Below are positions 1-11,430 of a stretch of DNA of 64,000 nt, one piece after another. The stretch lies in the NCBI RefSeq assembly GCF_030867145.1, contig NC_134414.1:80466504-80530503 (forward strand), read 5' to 3'. Under the pieces are notes generated by a model that did not search any database, was not told where the DNA came from, and saw only the letters and a program-made list of their open reading frames with translations. The translations under genes and the position numbers were made by a program. Origin of the DNA: Opisthocomus hoazin. Lineage: Eukaryota > Chordata > Aves > Opisthocomiformes > Opisthocomidae. Every line of letters starts with the position of its first letter. Position 1 is the stretch's first letter.

Positions 1-1474
1 CCAACTTTGTTATCACAGTCACTAAATAGGAGCAAAACAATCCCTGAAGAATTAAACATAATCATGGTATGCTACAGCATAGCCTCTGGTCGCTCGCAGC
101 ATATGGATGTACTGACCAAAAGGGAATGTGTCCGATCTTGATCCAGAGTGTAAACCACAGGTAGAACGCCTACATTATCAGCTCAGCTAAGAATCTTGAT
201 GTATTTTCTTGTCTTCTTTCCCCTAAAGTGTCAAAGATGCGGTGCTAGAGGTAGAATATTAGCTTTGTTTGACAAATTTCAGGTCCAATATTGCTTGTTG
301 CGATGGCCTTTAAAGAACTGATAGACTTTGGCGAGGGAGGGGGAAGAGATGGTAGATGAATGGGCCATGAGATTGCTTTCTGATGTTGAAAAAGGAGGGA
401 GTGCAATTTTTTTTTGTTTCCTCTACATGAGCCAAATGCTAACTGCTCTTCATTCTGTGCTGAAGTTTCTATTGTGTAAGTAATCATATGGGCATATTTA
501 AGTACTGGGCTTTTTTGAGTTAAACCCCATTCAGACTGTTATGACTGTGTTTAATCTTTGAAAGACGGGTGGGGAGGGGGAAATCTGTTCTTCAGAAAAG
601 AATCCTTTTTATATAGAAAACTATAGGGTTCTTATCTTTGATCTAAGTAAGCACAACTGTACCATGTCAGCAGAGTATTAGTGCCAACGCATGTGTGTTG
701 TACTTTTTAAATGCTGTTTCAACGTGTGTCATTGGATCTGTGTTCCTACAGGCTCACAACAACCTGCACCCTGGTAACTACATGTTGATTGAAGCACCCT
801 TATGAAAAAAAGATATAAATGTTTGTGGTTAAGGTGATAACCCTTTTGTTTTCTCTGTAATCCATCACAGGGCTTGTCAGCCCTGACAGCTCGAGTGGAT
901 TTTTTTGAACACTTCTTTATCTGACAGCTTCATGCATCATAAAGCAGCAAATAGAATTAGATCAAAGTCTAAGAGTCACTGTAGGCTTGGTAAGGTATGC
1001 AATCCTGTTTGTATCTTTATCCAGCCTCTGACAGTTCATTTTAACTGGCAACAGGGGGAAGGAGGGAGAAGGAGGAAAGTTTCTTTTTCTTTCAAGAAGG
1101 TACAGTAGTACTGCATTTTTAAACGTACACTGCTTTCACATATCATTTCCCCTTGACATCTGTGATTCCCTGTGTACTCTAGCACACTATATATATTTTC
1201 AGAATGCTCAACAACAGCAGTCATATTCTCAATGCAAAGGCTTAACCAATGTAAGAGGCCATGTACCCATATGCTTTAATAATCCTGACTTTTTGTTTAA
1301 TATCAATGGCAAAGATTGACAGAGCTCACTTTAAACAATGGAATATTGTCCATCTGGTACATGCCAGATTCTATGAGTTACTGTGATGGATAACAGGTTT
1401 ACCAACTGTCCACCCCAAACTCATAGGATATAGCCAGCATTTACTTTTTAAAGAAACAGCATAAGGGGGAGAGA
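1..1474. other. intergenic, no gene seen
   Basis: AT-rich unique-looking sequence. Open frames here are short, lie on both strands, lack flanking splice signals and resemble no protein family I recognise. No transposon end or RNA gene is recognisable. Confidence 0.5.
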
Positions 1475-1597
1475 GAAAAGAAAAAGAAAAAGAAAAAGAA
1501 AAAGAAAAAGAAAAAGAAAAAGAAAAAGAAAAAGAAAAAGAAAAAGAAAAAGAAAAAGAAAAAGAAAAAGAAAAAGAAAAAGAAAAAGAAAAAGAAA
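1475..1597 (+). repeat. (AAAAAG)n hexanucleotide microsatellite
   Basis: About 20 nearly perfect copies of the 6-bp unit AAAAAG, with only a slightly imperfect start (GAGAGAAAAG) and end (GAAAGG). The strand is all purine on + and all pyrimidine on -. The three long minus-strand phenylalanine/serine/leucine-rich open frames over this array are translations of the repeat and not genes. Such arrays vary in length between individuals and can form triplex-type structures. Confidence 0.95.
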
Positions 1598-4500
1598 GGA
1601 AAATGGAAAAAGGAGACAAAGGAAAAAGAACAAGCCCAGTTTAGTAAAAATCTCAAGGGAACAAGCTGAAACCATGATTTGGAAAACTGGAGATCTAAAG
1701 TTATCTACGTTGGTCTATGTTGGTGTATCTTATTTTTCAGGACAGTTGAATAAGTAGTGACTCCTGATGCATAATAAAGGCAAACCCAAAGATTTATGCC
1801 AAAGCTTTTAGAGATGACATATTCCTTGGGAGTCTGTGGTGGATAAGAGTGAAGGAACTTCCAGGTCTTTTTACTCACAAGCATATGGTGCATAAATATG
1901 AAATTAGGTAGCCTCCTTTGCTTCCACCTGAGACCTGCACCTGAATGCTGTTTTTTTCTTTCATCCTACCATTTGCTGAAATGCCACATTAACATGGAAA
2001 TGATAAGCTGTATTTGTTTGATGGAACATGGAAGGTATCTCCAAATACAATGGTCCAGTGAAGGGGAGAAGCAGGGCTGGATGGATGCTGCCCTTGGCAC
2101 AGCAGAGGAAGAAGACTTGTCGGCTCTGCAATACAGAATTCTCTACAGAAGCTGCTCTGAGGGTGTTTGTAAGGGAGGAAAGGGTCAAAGAGGGAGAGGC
2201 TGCTCCTCTTGGCTCTTTCCCCATTGAAGGCAATAGCTTTCAGAGGGTGCTCATGCTGCTGCAGAAGGCTGCCGTCCTCCTGCTTTTGCTCCTCTGGGTT
2301 GGCAGTGTGCAGGAGGTGCTGCAGAGGTGCAGGAAAAGTGCTTGTGGGAGTTCCTTCCTACTCACTTCTACAAGAGCCATGTAGCTGGACCAGACCAGGG
2401 TTGGGACAGCAGTGTGGGGCAGTGAGGAGAGTAACTACAGCAGTAGGCAGCCATGCTTCCTCCTCTCCCATAGTGCAGCAGCATAGCTGGAGCTGGGTAC
2501 AAGGGGAGGCCAGCCATCTGCTAGTACCTCCCTCCTCTCAACAAGCTGTGTCAGCTCAGCACACTTCAGTGAATCCTAACAAGCTTGATCAGTAACCTCA
2601 GTGCTGTGTCTCTCATGCATTCAAGCCCTTCCTTCTTGCAAGAGCTAAAAAAAAACTTGGGGTCACCACCTGGCCTTAGTGAGACAAATGCTGTCATATG
2701 GCCACCCCAAGGAGGACCGAACTTTTGCAAGCTTTTCTGTGTAAAATGCTTGTGCCTCTGCATCAGGTGGGAGAGATCATTCCTTTCAGCAACCCTCATG
2801 TAGGTACCTGGTGTCCTTCGGGTGTTGCACAGTGGCACAAGAGAAGCAGAACAGGACAGAAATGGGATGACACCTAGAACTTCTGAGGCGGTCCCTGATC
2901 AGGTGGCATGGACCCTGACTGTCTGCAATGCCAAACTGAACACAAAGGAGCTCAAAACATTGGCCAAACTTTCTCCTGCTGGTCCAGCAGATCTGCATCT
3001 ATCTAGTCTGACAAAAAGATCCCGACTAAATTTTAAATTACCTTACATGAATTTGAAGCCTACCTCAAACAGCTGAGAACCACACACATTACAGCTACTG
3101 CCATAGCACCTTAGAGGAAGGCCGCAAACATCGGCCACTACTAGGATTTTTCACTACAGGCACTAATGGGGTGCAGCCACTTGAGTGACTTCACCAAGAT
3201 GATGAGTTCAGGAGGAATGGGTGTCCACTCAGATCCACTGGACCTGACGTCAGTCCACAATGTCTCTCCTGCTTCATCTATGAGTAAGCTGTAGAAAACT
3301 CTTCTCACTGGTGTGCTATGCCCTCCTTGCCTTGACCCAGCTAAGTCAGCTGAGCTACCCCCCCTGATCAAGAGGTAAGGTGGACGATGGACTTGTCTGT
3401 GGTGTCACTATGACCATAGTGAGCAGTCATGGTTGAACTGCCTCTGGCTTTAGTCACAAACAACAATTGCTAACAAACTTTGTCAGGACCATCTGATTTT
3501 TCAAAGTGTGCATTATTCCCAGAGTTTACACTGAAAAATTTTAACCATGTGTATAAGCTGTGAGGCTTGCAGCTCTTCACATCCTACTTCAAAAGGCCCT
3601 CAGGAACATGAGAGCTGCTGAGGGGCGAATTTCTTAACTGTTTCTGACTTTTTTTAGTAATATTAATTCAAATTAATTAACAGATTTGCTTTTACCTTAG
3701 AAAAACTACTTTTGACTTGTAGTGTAGACACTGTGGAAATGGGAAGGATGCCCTCAGTGTTAAAAAGACATGACCAATAGCACCTCCAGCCTGTGCATAT
3801 GAAAGTCCCTCAAAAATCATTACTTCCAGTCGTATGGAATACTCAGACTTTCATCTTATTAAGTAGGTCCCAGTGGAAATATTTGGGAATAGTGGGGGGA
3901 AAATGAAAATAAATTCTCTTTCCATACAGTTTTAAACATTAGCTTTCTTCCACTCAGACTGTGTTAAAATACAAGTCATTCCATGGCTCTTCTACCTCCT
4001 GCAAAATCTCTTTTAACTTTTATTTGTTATTTAAAAAGCCACAGGGTATATTCTTCTTAATACATAGGGATTTACGTGTGAAACTCCCCGTGCATCGAGG
4101 TGATAATATACCCCTTAATTGGAAGCTGTTTAATGCTCTCGATTTAACATTTTAATAGAAAAGTTACAAGCAGTCTGGCTGTGAGTGCAGCACTATTAAA
4201 ATTCCCAGCCAGGACAGTAGTGTTTTTTTCTTTAAGTGGCTTTTTATTTGCTAAAATTCATTGCAGCTTTCATTACAAGTTGGGGCCACTTTTAAGTTTC
4301 ACTCTACATTATGAAAAAGAAAAAGGAGAGCTTTAAAGCAATCCTAAGTCTCAAATAAAAGGAAAACTTGAAAACATCTTTGCCACGTGTGTCCCTCTAT
4401 AGTTCATGCTTGATCAGGTCATTCAGCGCTGAGGCAACTTTATTGAGTGTCTTATGGTGCAAACACAGTAGGAGGAACCTTACGCTCTAAGCTCTCCAGG

Positions 4501-6534
4501 ACCACTTATGCGGCTGGAGTTTATTTACTTGCGTGCTTTCAGACCCTTGAAATTACACGAGAACAGAGACACGGGACCTTTACAGCTTGGACCTTACAGC
4601 CACTACCCTGCACAAAGCAAGCTGTACAGAAATGGAGTCCAAAGCTTAACCTTGTGACTGGCTTGTGCTTCACAGTCTTCCAGGTTTTTGTTTTCAAAAC
4701 ACCTCTGGGAGGCAGGAAAGTGCCTCCAGTGCCACGTCAAAGGCACAGAGAGATATAGGGCCATATTCATAAAAGGATTAAAAGCCTCAGGTATGACTTG
4801 CAGCACCTGAATTCTGCCCTAAAACCACAGAACATAATCCTGAATGCTTCTCTCTCCTTCGAGCTCTAGAAGTACCCCATGACCTCAGGTATCCATGTCT
4901 TTACAGCAAACTTCTTGAGACGCTAAAGCTTTCTTCTGCCAAGACCCTCAGTCCTCGGTACGCTGAGCAGCTCTGCACAAGGCTCCCATCTAAGTCCAAT
5001 TTGCTTTGTTACAAGGATGTGTCTGTAGCTGTGAATCTTATGATATGTTCTCTGGAAACCCTACGGGTATTCTGGCATCAAAACATCAGTCTACCCAAGC
5101 AGGTTAGTGATACAGACAAGCAGGAGTAAATTTTCAGTGGCTAAATAAAGGCTGAGTGTATTCCCTATGGGTAAATGATGTCTGAGTTTGTTGCTTTGGC
5201 TGTTCTAATTTGATGTATGTGAAACTTTCGGCAAACAAGTCTGTGTGTATGCATGAAAACATAGTTTGTATTCCTATTTTCCTGAACCAGACTTCTGCTC
5301 CGTGCCTTTTTCCTTTCTCACTCATTTTGCACTACAGAGAGATGTGCGAGTAAAACAGAGTTTACTCAGCTGAACATGTAGCCCTTTAAGGATTTTTTCT
5401 GTCAGCACATAAAGCTTTAGCTGCGGGAGAGAAACATGCACTGATGGCAGGGAGGAGGGTTTCTGTACAGACGTGGGGTATCTTCAGTGTGGAAGGGTGG
5501 ATGGGTGTGGGGTGGAAGGAATGACTGGTCTGGGTCTTGTACCTCCCTTGGGTACAATTCTTTTCTTCTCGGGGCCAGCACAGGTTTCTGCAAAGCAGCT
5601 CTCAGTCTGCTGGTGTGCTGCTGTGCCCACCTTGCTGGGACATGGCACTGTTCACACTTATACCTGGTATCTGCGTGGGTAGACCGAACCGCATGCCTGC
5701 TACAAGTCTAGCCATCCATTTTCTTATGGGGTTGGGGATGAGCTTAGAGCCTGGCTTTCCAAAGCTGTATTTTAATGGATTTACACTTGCTAACCCATCA
5801 GAGAGTTGTATGAGAGGGAGCGACTACTTATATCAATATATTCATGCAACTGAACCTACCAGAACGTCATGCCAGGGCATGGTAGTCTCCGGGCAGATTT
5901 CAACTTCTCACACAGACCTCCAGGACTGTTGATAACCCACCTGAAAGGATGGCTGGTCCCCATGGACATTCACTCCTTGTTTTCTTGCTGAGAAATGAGC
6001 CAGAATGAAGTTGGAGACAGACTCACTTGTTAGTGTGCTTTTGTGATGTGGCCACTGGGAACGGTACTTAGGCAGCTACTCACTTTACAAAGGTTTTAAA
6101 AGCCTTTGGATGGTATCAGCTTCTAGTTGTTCCTCATCTGGGCTGGAACTGAACCAGCATCCTGTTGGCTGAAAGGCTTCTTATCCCCATTAAAAAATAT
6201 TTTACTGGCCTTCTCTACTTAAAATACATCAAAAGGTTTCCGCTTCTGTTTGTTTTTCTGCTGAAATATGGAAGCTAAAAGTGGTCCTGGTAGAGTGTAA
6301 CTTAAACTGAAAAAAATGGAGAGACAAAGCCATGGGTTGTTGAGGGCCTTTCAGCGGCGGGATGGAGAGAGCGAGGCACAGCAAGAGCTCAAAGCCTGGA
6401 AAACAGAAACACCTAGAGAGGCTTAAGTTCCTCCACTCTACAGCGTAGTTGAAAAGTCTCATTAATGTTTGTGGAGAAAGAATAACTTTCTCTTTTCTTC
6501 CCTCCCTTCACTCCACATTTATAGCAAAAGGCAC
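1598..6534. other. intergenic, no gene seen
   Basis: Mixed-composition unique sequence. Several open frames of 60-130 codons between about 1900 and 2600 and between 5470 and 5930 overlap each other in different frames and on both strands. They have no recognisable domain and no exon-like boundaries, so I treat them as chance. No repeat family is recognised. Confidence 0.45.
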
Positions 6535-6880
6535 AGAGCTATTATCTAAATAAGGGGATCACAGAAATGAGCATTTTTTGGCGAGAATTTAACTCTGAGT
6601 ACGGCATTCCTGAAAAGGTCACTGCAGGCCATTTAGTTAGGAGATTTGAACAATAAAAGCTATGCAAAAATTAGGCTTTCATATAAATTAACTCCATGCT
6701 ATTTCTCCTGACATTTTTTTTAGAGAAAGCTACGGTGTTAGAGCAAATAGATTTTTCTCCAACATACAGTATGTATTGTCTTTCCGTACAGCTTCCGACT
6801 AAAATTTATCTCTTGCTAAATGCAGACTAAATGAATAGCGTAGAACTAATACATTTTGTGCCAAGAAAATAAATGGGCAC
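6535..6880. promoter_or_regulatory. AT-rich candidate conserved non-coding element
   Basis: Gene-free AT-rich block with no repeat signature, carrying a MEF2-like CTAAATAA run, an AACAATAAAA SOX/HOX-like site, ATTAACT and other TAAT/ATTA cores. Its texture resembles developmental enhancers, which are common in the flanks of SHOX in vertebrates. This is a composition-based guess. Boundaries are approximate and conservation cannot be seen here. Confidence 0.2.
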
Positions 6881-8333
6881 AGTGCTAGACGCTTAAGAGT
6901 GTCACTAATTATTCACGTGATTTGTGGCATCCATTCTCAGCAAAGGTATGGGGGCTATAACTGGGAAACTCTTTCACATTTCTCTCTTGGAAAACATATA
7001 GTGAGGAACTCAGCAGGCTCACAGACATGCCCAGCCCTCGTAATTTTGGCATACCCAGAATGCTATTCCAGCTCCCAGAAATGCTGTAGCACATCTAGTG
7101 TTTGTGCGTTGAGGACAAACCGGAAGGCTTGGGCGTTCCCGTATTGGAACCAAGGGTTTTTTCTTTCTTTTTTTGTTTTACTTTTTTTCAGTGCTCTCCG
7201 CAGGCTAGAATTGTGGAAGGCCGGTCCCACTTTTAGCTTCCATACCTTCAATGCAAGGGCGTACCCAGAAGAGATTTTTTAGCGGGCAGCAAATAGTTTC
7301 CAACCACACAACTCAATCCGGCACAACATGTCTGCAGCTTCTGAGCAGCGCAAACGGACGTAAGGGGTCTTCCATAGTTCTGCAAAGAAATGAGACTTTT
7401 CGCTAGCTGTTTTCCCCCTTTCACCTGCTTTTTGGCTGTTGTTGGCCAGCAATTTAAATGAACAAAGGAGAAGGAAGAAACAAGAGGAGGTAGAGATGTC
7501 ACGGAAAAGCGTCATGTTGGGGAGAGGTATTTTTTTAACCTTCAGATGTTATTGACAAGCATAGGATTACTGCATGAGGTATTTTGAGATAAAAGTGGAA
7601 AGCGTTCTGCCTACATGACATATTTTAAAGGAGAAGCAGATAGCAATATACACAAAGAAAAACACTGGCACAATGGAGGACTGAGTCACGGCTGATGAGT
7701 GCAGAAATAAAAATCAACGTAGAACATTGTAAATAAAAAGTAACTTTATTTAGCCCTTAGGTGGCACTTTCATTTTCTGGGGAAGTTACAATTTTAATTT
7801 GGTTTTGCTGCAGTCCTTGATGAACATATCAAGTTTCGTCATTGTTAGTATCTCCAATTTTTTGAAAAGGAAAGGATTGTCCTGGACAGCCTATATTTTA
7901 GAATTGGTTTTCTGTTGAGGTAGTTGTTTTATTTTTGTGATAGTTTGTAGATTTCTTCCACATACTGTTACCAGAATGGTCTCCAAAATTAAAGTCTGGG
8001 TAGCCAAAACTGGCTGGGTGATAGCAGCCTAGGATATTTTTGCCCTTTCTTATAAGTGTGACTGGGCAGTGTAAATTCATATTGTTTAAGGGAAGGGGGG
8101 AAGTGTTCTTTTCTTTTTCTGTAGTCTCTCTGCAAGGACAGGAAGTCAGCAGCTACTGTCAAAAGAAACCAGAATTAGTAGGAATACAGTTGTTATGCTT
8201 TTGTCTTTTATTAGACAAAAAAAATGTGTTTGGCACCAACATAATCAGATGGAGCGTACTCTTTTCTGTAAAGCATTGAAAACATATTACCAGTAAAATA
8301 ACTGATGTACATGGAAATACAACACATATTTAG

Positions 8334-8455
8334 ATACAAGAGTGAAAACAAGCTCAAAGACAAAGATGAAACTCCACCTTTAGAAGCCAGTCTGCCCAGC
8401 AAAGCCCATAAGAAGAAGGTTGCCGCATTGGAGCCAGAGGAAAGCAGCTCAGACG
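8334..8455 (+). other. exon-like open stretch of unknown origin
   Basis: An open frame from an ATG at 8305 reads as a charged, lysine/glutamate/serine-rich peptide (for example KDKDETPPLE, then KKKVAALEPEESSSDG) that looks more like real disordered protein than the surrounding sequence. It is bounded by an AG at 8332-8333 and a good donor-like ACG/GTGAGA at 8455/8456. The acceptor side has a poor pyrimidine tract. I do not recognise the protein. It could be an orphan exon, a pseudogene fragment or chance. No matching neighbouring exon was found. Confidence 0.2.
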
Positions 8456-8619
8456 GTGAGAGGGTCAGAATTCGGCCCCGAAGGGGTATGAGCACGGGAG
8501 GAGTAAGAAGGCTGAATACTGTTATATTTAAAGGTCCCGGTAATTATTCACATTTTGCAAGCTGTTGTTGGGGAGAATTCCAAGGTAAATTGAGAACGCG
8601 TAAATGAGCAACGTTAAGA

Positions 8620-8830
8620 TTAATTTGGACTCAGAGTCACCAATTAGAAAACCTCTCTCTTGTAAACACCAACCTCTTAATTAGACAATCTTGCCTTTTT
8701 GTTTTGTAACATCAACAAAATGGATACATTAGTGCCATATGAAGCTGCCTTAGGAGGATTAGCTAAAGGAAACTGCATATTGAACTTCACCTTTTAATTA
8801 ACTTTTAATGAATTGCTCTCACAGCAGAAA
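8620..8830. promoter_or_regulatory. AT-rich candidate conserved non-coding element
   Basis: A block of about 200 bp with AGATTAATTT, CCAATTAG, TTAATTAG and TTTTAATTAACTTTTAATGA, which is a cluster of homeodomain-type cores with no transposon signature. It lies about 52 kb upstream of the SHOX start codon. The regulatory role is inferred only from motif density and position. Confidence 0.25.
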
Positions 8831-11129
8831 GCAGTCACAGAGGGACTCCAAGATTCAGGACTTACCAAAGGTCTGTAATGATTTTTCGGGGGGCAGGGGG
8901 GGGAAGACCCATTTCTTTGCTCTTCATCTATTGCAGCCTCGTTCATAGCCTGGACGATGGCATCGTTGTGGGTTATATGAAAGGAAGAAAAGCTGAAAAA
9001 AGTTAGATGTGTAACTAATTACATAAACATGTCATCTTTGTTTTTGTCAGTTTCGGTTACTGGGAAGCATATTTTCCTATTTAGTGTTGCCTTTGAGTAG
9101 TTATATTAAGCCAAAAAAAAAAAAAAAAAGAGAAGCACCAAGGGAGGGAAGGAATGAGGAGAGCATGGGGGCTGGCAGGATGTTCTGGCTGCCAGCAGCC
9201 TGGCCTGGCCGTCGCCGCAGTGATGGCGTTCCCTGAGCACAGCTATCGGATGGAGGTGAGGATCTCTAGCCGGGCGAGTAATCGCACTTGGCATTCGCTG
9301 TCAGGAAGACAACTTTGGTACTGAGTCTAGAGATCATTAGGAATGAAACATCAAATGCCGGAAAACAAATGGAGGCTTAATCTTCAATGAAAGAGAACAT
9401 CAGCAAAATGTGGCTTTTGTGGTTTTGGGTACCTGACATGCTGGGAACTGGCAGATTTTTACCTGTACTTCATTCCCCATCCCTCGGACCCACTGTGCTC
9501 TGGAGCTGCCATAAAAGGCAGCAAATCTCTCCTGCTGCGTAAGGAGCAAGCAGGCAGAAGGGCCAAATTTGGCACAAATCTGCGTGCATCCAGCTTAGCT
9601 TGAAACCAGATACAGACTAAGACATGCATCGGACACAGGGTTTGGCCCACTGCTTTTCATTTAAGACCCTTGGCAGCAGGATGAAGGATGGGGATGGGGA
9701 TATATCCCATCCATCCCATCAAATGCACATCCGACACCAAGCCCCGGGGCTTCATGGGGCTGGGGCCACCCTCTCGCCACCTGCGTCCCTTGTCTCCGAG
9801 GAGCAGTGGCTTTGCGGCTAGGCAGCGTGGAGCCACTCGGCCACTCCAAGAACTGGTTCAGTGCAGTAAAATCAGAAGCAAGCTAGCTCCCAGAAAATGG
9901 TGGTGTTCCTGAAAAGCCTCCTGGTTCCAGCGGACCCTTCCCTTTGCTGTTCGCCTGCCCTCCTCTAGTTGCTTTCTGTAAACATTTGCTCACACACATT
10001 TTTGTCAGCACAATAGCTTTTCTTACTGAGAACTTCCGCGTTAGCAGCCAAGACAAAGGCATCTGCGAGCAAACTGAAATATTCATTGTTGTCTTTTGCT
10101 TGTCCGAGTGTTCGGCTTCCAACATTTGTCTTTGTGACACTCTGGGACTGCCCAGAGCTGTGGGATGTCCTTCTGCAGCCTGCCCCGGGCTGGGCGATGC
10201 CCACCAGAGGGACCTCCTTCCCAGCCACTCAGCTTCTGCCTTGGCACCGGACTCCCAAGCTGCCCTGTTTTGGGGTCCCCTGGCAAGCCTGCCCGCACGG
10301 CTTTAGGCTGGCTGCTGCGTCCGGCAGCTGCGTCTGGCAGCTGCGTCCTGACTCCCCTCACCAACCGCAGGCAGCCCACCTGAGAGTTTGGTGAGCGGGA
10401 CGCCGGGAAAGTGTTGGCCGCTGGTCTGCATGGGCTGCCCGGGGACCGGGTGCGTGCTGGGGTGCACACCAGGCCGTCGCAGAGGGGTTCCCCTGAGCCC
10501 GCCAGTGTTACAGCCTGGCAGGGATGGCTGGTGACAGAGGCACGCTCTCAGAGGTGGCTCTCTGAGGTCTGGACCCTCACATCCTCCCTCTCTGCATCCT
10601 CATATCCTTATTTATCAGGTTACGGCTTTGGTTACGGGGGTGACTTTATTTGGAGCCTCAGGTCTTTGTGGGCTCTGGCTAAATAGCCAGCAAGTTTCAC
10701 CTGCCTGAACACCGGTGTCAACTCTACAAAGGACTCGGCACCCACGGCGCAGCCAGGCTGTTTTCCTTTCACTCTGAATCTACTTGCTGTGAAACGCTCC
10801 CCATCCCACCTCAATTGTTCATTTCATCCCTCTCGTCCCCAGGTGGGGCTCCTCATTCACTCACTGAAGATTTTATAAGCTATTAATTATACATTGAATC
10901 TGTTAAGCTCGTGATCCCTGTCGCGTTATCAGCTTTCTAGGGAGACTGTACATGACACATTGCAAACGCAGATGACAGGCTGGGTGAGAAGCGATGGAGG
11001 TCTAGCTCCGACAGAGGTGCCTCCACATCTTTGCAAGGCCCAGCCCCCTCCCCAAATCCTTGGGACCCTCTTCCAGCCCACCAGCCACTTAACCAGAACA
11101 TGTGACTGGCGTGTTCACGTCTCACAAAT
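8831..11129. other. intergenic, no gene seen
   Basis: Holds a 17-bp A run at 9113-9129 and a moderately GC-rich stretch at about 10140-10560 where overlapping open frames arise on both strands. None resembles a known protein. The 13-bp tandem repeat at 10310 lies within it. Confidence 0.4.
10310..10348 (+). repeat. 3 x 13-bp tandem repeat
   Basis: Three consecutive 13-bp units of the form GGCWGCTGCGTCY occupy 10310-10322, 10323-10335 and 10336-10348. The last two contain the E-box-like core CAGCTG. This is a minimal minisatellite, with no known function. Confidence 0.85.
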
Positions 11130-11430
11130 CATCACATGTAATCTAATCGGGAGCAATCTAAGTGAGCAATTCGCAGTCCTTGGCTGAATATCCTTCATTA
11201 TTCAAAAAAACATGCAAGAAGGAATATATTCAGAGAAGACAAGATTGCTCATAAACAAGTCAGAAGCAGAGAAAAAGCCTGTATTTGTCAGATAATTTAT
11301 CCGCAATGAATAATTCAACCAAGTCTAATAATAATTATTTATTATTTATAATATACACACTGACATAGGTGTACACGGTGCTTCAATAAAAATAATTATA
11401 ATAATTTTGCATGAACTTGTTGGATTAATG
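11130..11430. promoter_or_regulatory. AT-rich candidate conserved non-coding element
   Basis: A dense set of TAAT/ATTA cores (TAATCTAATC, CATTATTCA, GAATAATTCA, TAATAATAATTATTTATTATTTATAAT, described here in pieces) with no repeat signature. It could be an enhancer or simply AT-rich intergenic DNA. Confidence 0.2.

Noticed and set aside
1371..1675. Three long minus-strand Phe/Ser/Leu-rich open frames
   Set aside because: They are translations of the AAAAAG hexamer array in its three frames, with no domain and no flanking gene structure.
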